From positions 1 through 33,473 of the forward strand of contig ONYS01000042.1 of assembly GCA_900322095.1 (NCBI GenBank): a DNA stretch of 33,473 nucleotides, written 5' to 3'. The stretch is from an uncultured Prevotella sp. (GTDB lineage: Bacteria; Bacteroidota; Bacteroidia; Bacteroidales; Bacteroidaceae). Position numbers and translations under genes: made by a program. The notes under the pieces were generated by a model. It searched no databases. It saw only the letters and a program-made list of their open reading frames with translations, and was not told the DNA's origin. Below are positions 32,735 through 33,473 of the stretch, one piece after another; positions within the stretch are counted from its first letter, which is position 1; every line of letters begins with the position of its first letter.

Positions 32735-32955
32735 TAACTGCATGGAAGGCAGTACCTTAGTAACCGGGTACACGGGAGCGAAGCGGACGTGTGCCCGGTG
32801 TGTAATGCAAGAAAGGACGTGCCTGGAAGGCACTACCTCAAATATAGAAGGTACTGCCTTCCAGGCAGAATTATTTACTTTTCTCTAATCCGGGCACATC
32901 CACTCGCTTTGCTCGTGTATGTACACGGTTTCTGAGGTATTGCCTTCCAGGCAAT
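32735..32955 (-). repeat. two GCCTTCCAGGC-family elements, head to head
   Basis: Element one (32735-32840) is the reverse complement of 1735-1860: GGAAGGCAGTACC, CCGGGTACACG, CGTGTGCCCGG, GCCTGGAAGGC. Element two (32850-32955) has the opposite orientation and is more diverged: GCCTTCCAGGC, CCGGGCACAT, GTATGTACACGG, GCCTTCCAGGC. Confidence 0.8.
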
Positions 32956-33138
32956 TACTTACTAAAGTTATCCACCCTTATAAATTGGCGAATTATAACA
33001 GTAATAGCTCCACTGCAAGCTATCGGAACTCTGTCATCACAGCCTTCACGTTGCCCTTGGTAAGCGGGCAAGAGTGTGATGTCGTTTTGTTTTCCATAGA
33101 TTCCTACAATATTAGGTTAAAACCACACTTTTCTCGTT

Positions 33139-33177
33139 GGTTACCACGTGGCAGCAATATGGTTACCACGTGGCAGC
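33139..33177 (+). repeat. two 22-bp direct repeats containing CCACGTGG
   Basis: GGTTACCACGTGGCAGC occurs at 33139 and again at 33161, exactly 22 bp apart, each with the palindrome CCACGTGG. Two units only. Confidence 0.8.
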
Positions 33178-33438
33178 CATTATCATAATTGCGATATTGC
33201 CTCGCTTTTATGAGTACAATGACTTATGCATAGTCAGCAAAAGCGGCATGTCTGATATTTTTGGGCTAACATCACAGGCTGTCAGAGGAGCAAATAGGCT
33301 TATGACCCATATATAGTGAGTTGGAAAATTTTAGTCCTCTAGCTTTCAAATTCGGAGAAATTTTCATTCTTCGTTGATAATTAGTGTTCACTGAATAAAT
33401 GTAACGTTCTGATAATCAGAAAATAATATCGTTTTTGC

Positions 33439-33469
33439 TTGGCTATTTAACATTTTATTTGTATCTTTG
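33439..33469 (+). promoter_or_regulatory. strong promoter reading out of the window
   Basis: TTGG (33439-33442), 19 bp, TATCTTTG (33462-33469). It matches the Bacteroidetes consensus closely. The gene it serves lies beyond position 33473. Confidence 0.75.
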
Positions 33470-33473
33470 TAGT

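Larger units (their letters stand above)
32351..33438. other. gene-free, repeat-rich interval
   Basis: No gene is supported over about 1.1 kb; a frame of 89 codons at 32919-33188 crosses two repeats and is rejected. The interval holds a REP/MITE relic, a structured element, a double palindromic repeat, an inverted AATTAGG motif (32652-32688), a 22-bp direct repeat pair, and the palindrome TTCTGATAATCAGAA (33407-33421). Confidence 0.7.

Noticed and set aside
32919-33188. 89-codon open frame near the right end
   Set aside because: It crosses two repeat families and has no promoter or recognisable sequence.

Overview
The window looks like a chromosomal segment of a Prevotella/Segatella-type member of the Bacteroidales. 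The grounds are a complete type IX secretion core (PorP-GldKLMN), a T9SS-exported Omp28-like protein, PorT- and FadL-type outer-membrane barrels, a DcuB C4-dicarboxylate carrier, a DUF2795 protein, and several promoters of the Bacteroidetes form TTTG-N19-TAnnTTTG. No rRNA or tRNA gene, intact transposase, phage gene or CRISPR array was seen. The assignment rests on recognising protein families by eye, not on a database search.

Layout. 1-1.56 kb: end of an unidentified gene, then dcuB (+). 1.6-1.9 kb: shared terminator and a dispersed palindromic repeat. 1.9-7.2 kb (-): an ECF sigma factor, a membrane anti-sigma-like protein, two small exported proteins, and a large M16 zinc peptidase. 7.2-7.5 kb: five spaced copies of GAATTAGAGAATT and a REP/terminator. 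7.5-8.15 kb (-): PorT-like barrel. 8.3-14.5 kb (-): porP-gldK-gldL-gldM-gldN. 14.5-15.06 kb: mosaic of repeats. 15.06-16.5 kb (-): methyltransferase-like protein, PduO-type cobalamin adenosyltransferase, DUF2795 protein. 16.55-17.1 kb: repeats, including an array of eleven 16-bp palindromes on a 22-bp period. 17.1-23.7 kb (-): Omp28-like T9SS cargo, FMN reductase, CvfB-like RNA-binding protein, LolD-like ATPase, CPA2 cation/proton antiporter. 23.9-24.8 kb (+): SpoU/TrmH rRNA methyltransferase. 24.8-26.1 kb: repeat-rich, no gene. 26.1-32.2 kb (+): fucose/arabinose-isomerase-family protein, GNAT-NUDIX fusion, membrane-spanning TPR-AraC regulator, FadL-like porin. 32.2-33.47 kb: palindromes and repeats, ending in a strong promoter that reads out of the window.

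How the genes fit together. PorP-GldKLMN would form the motor and periplasmic/outer-membrane part of the T9SS, and the Omp28-like protein 2.6 kb upstream carries a plausible T9SS sorting tail. The ECF cluster looks like a cell-envelope stress or surface-regulation unit. Metabolic genes (dcuB, fucose-isomerase-like) suit a succinate-forming, sugar-fermenting anaerobe.

The least explained content is non-coding: the 22-bp palindrome array at 16792-17019, the spaced motif array upstream of the sigma factor, and a REP/MITE-like family whose two hairpins have complementary loops. Two of these repeats supply the stop codon of the adjoining gene.
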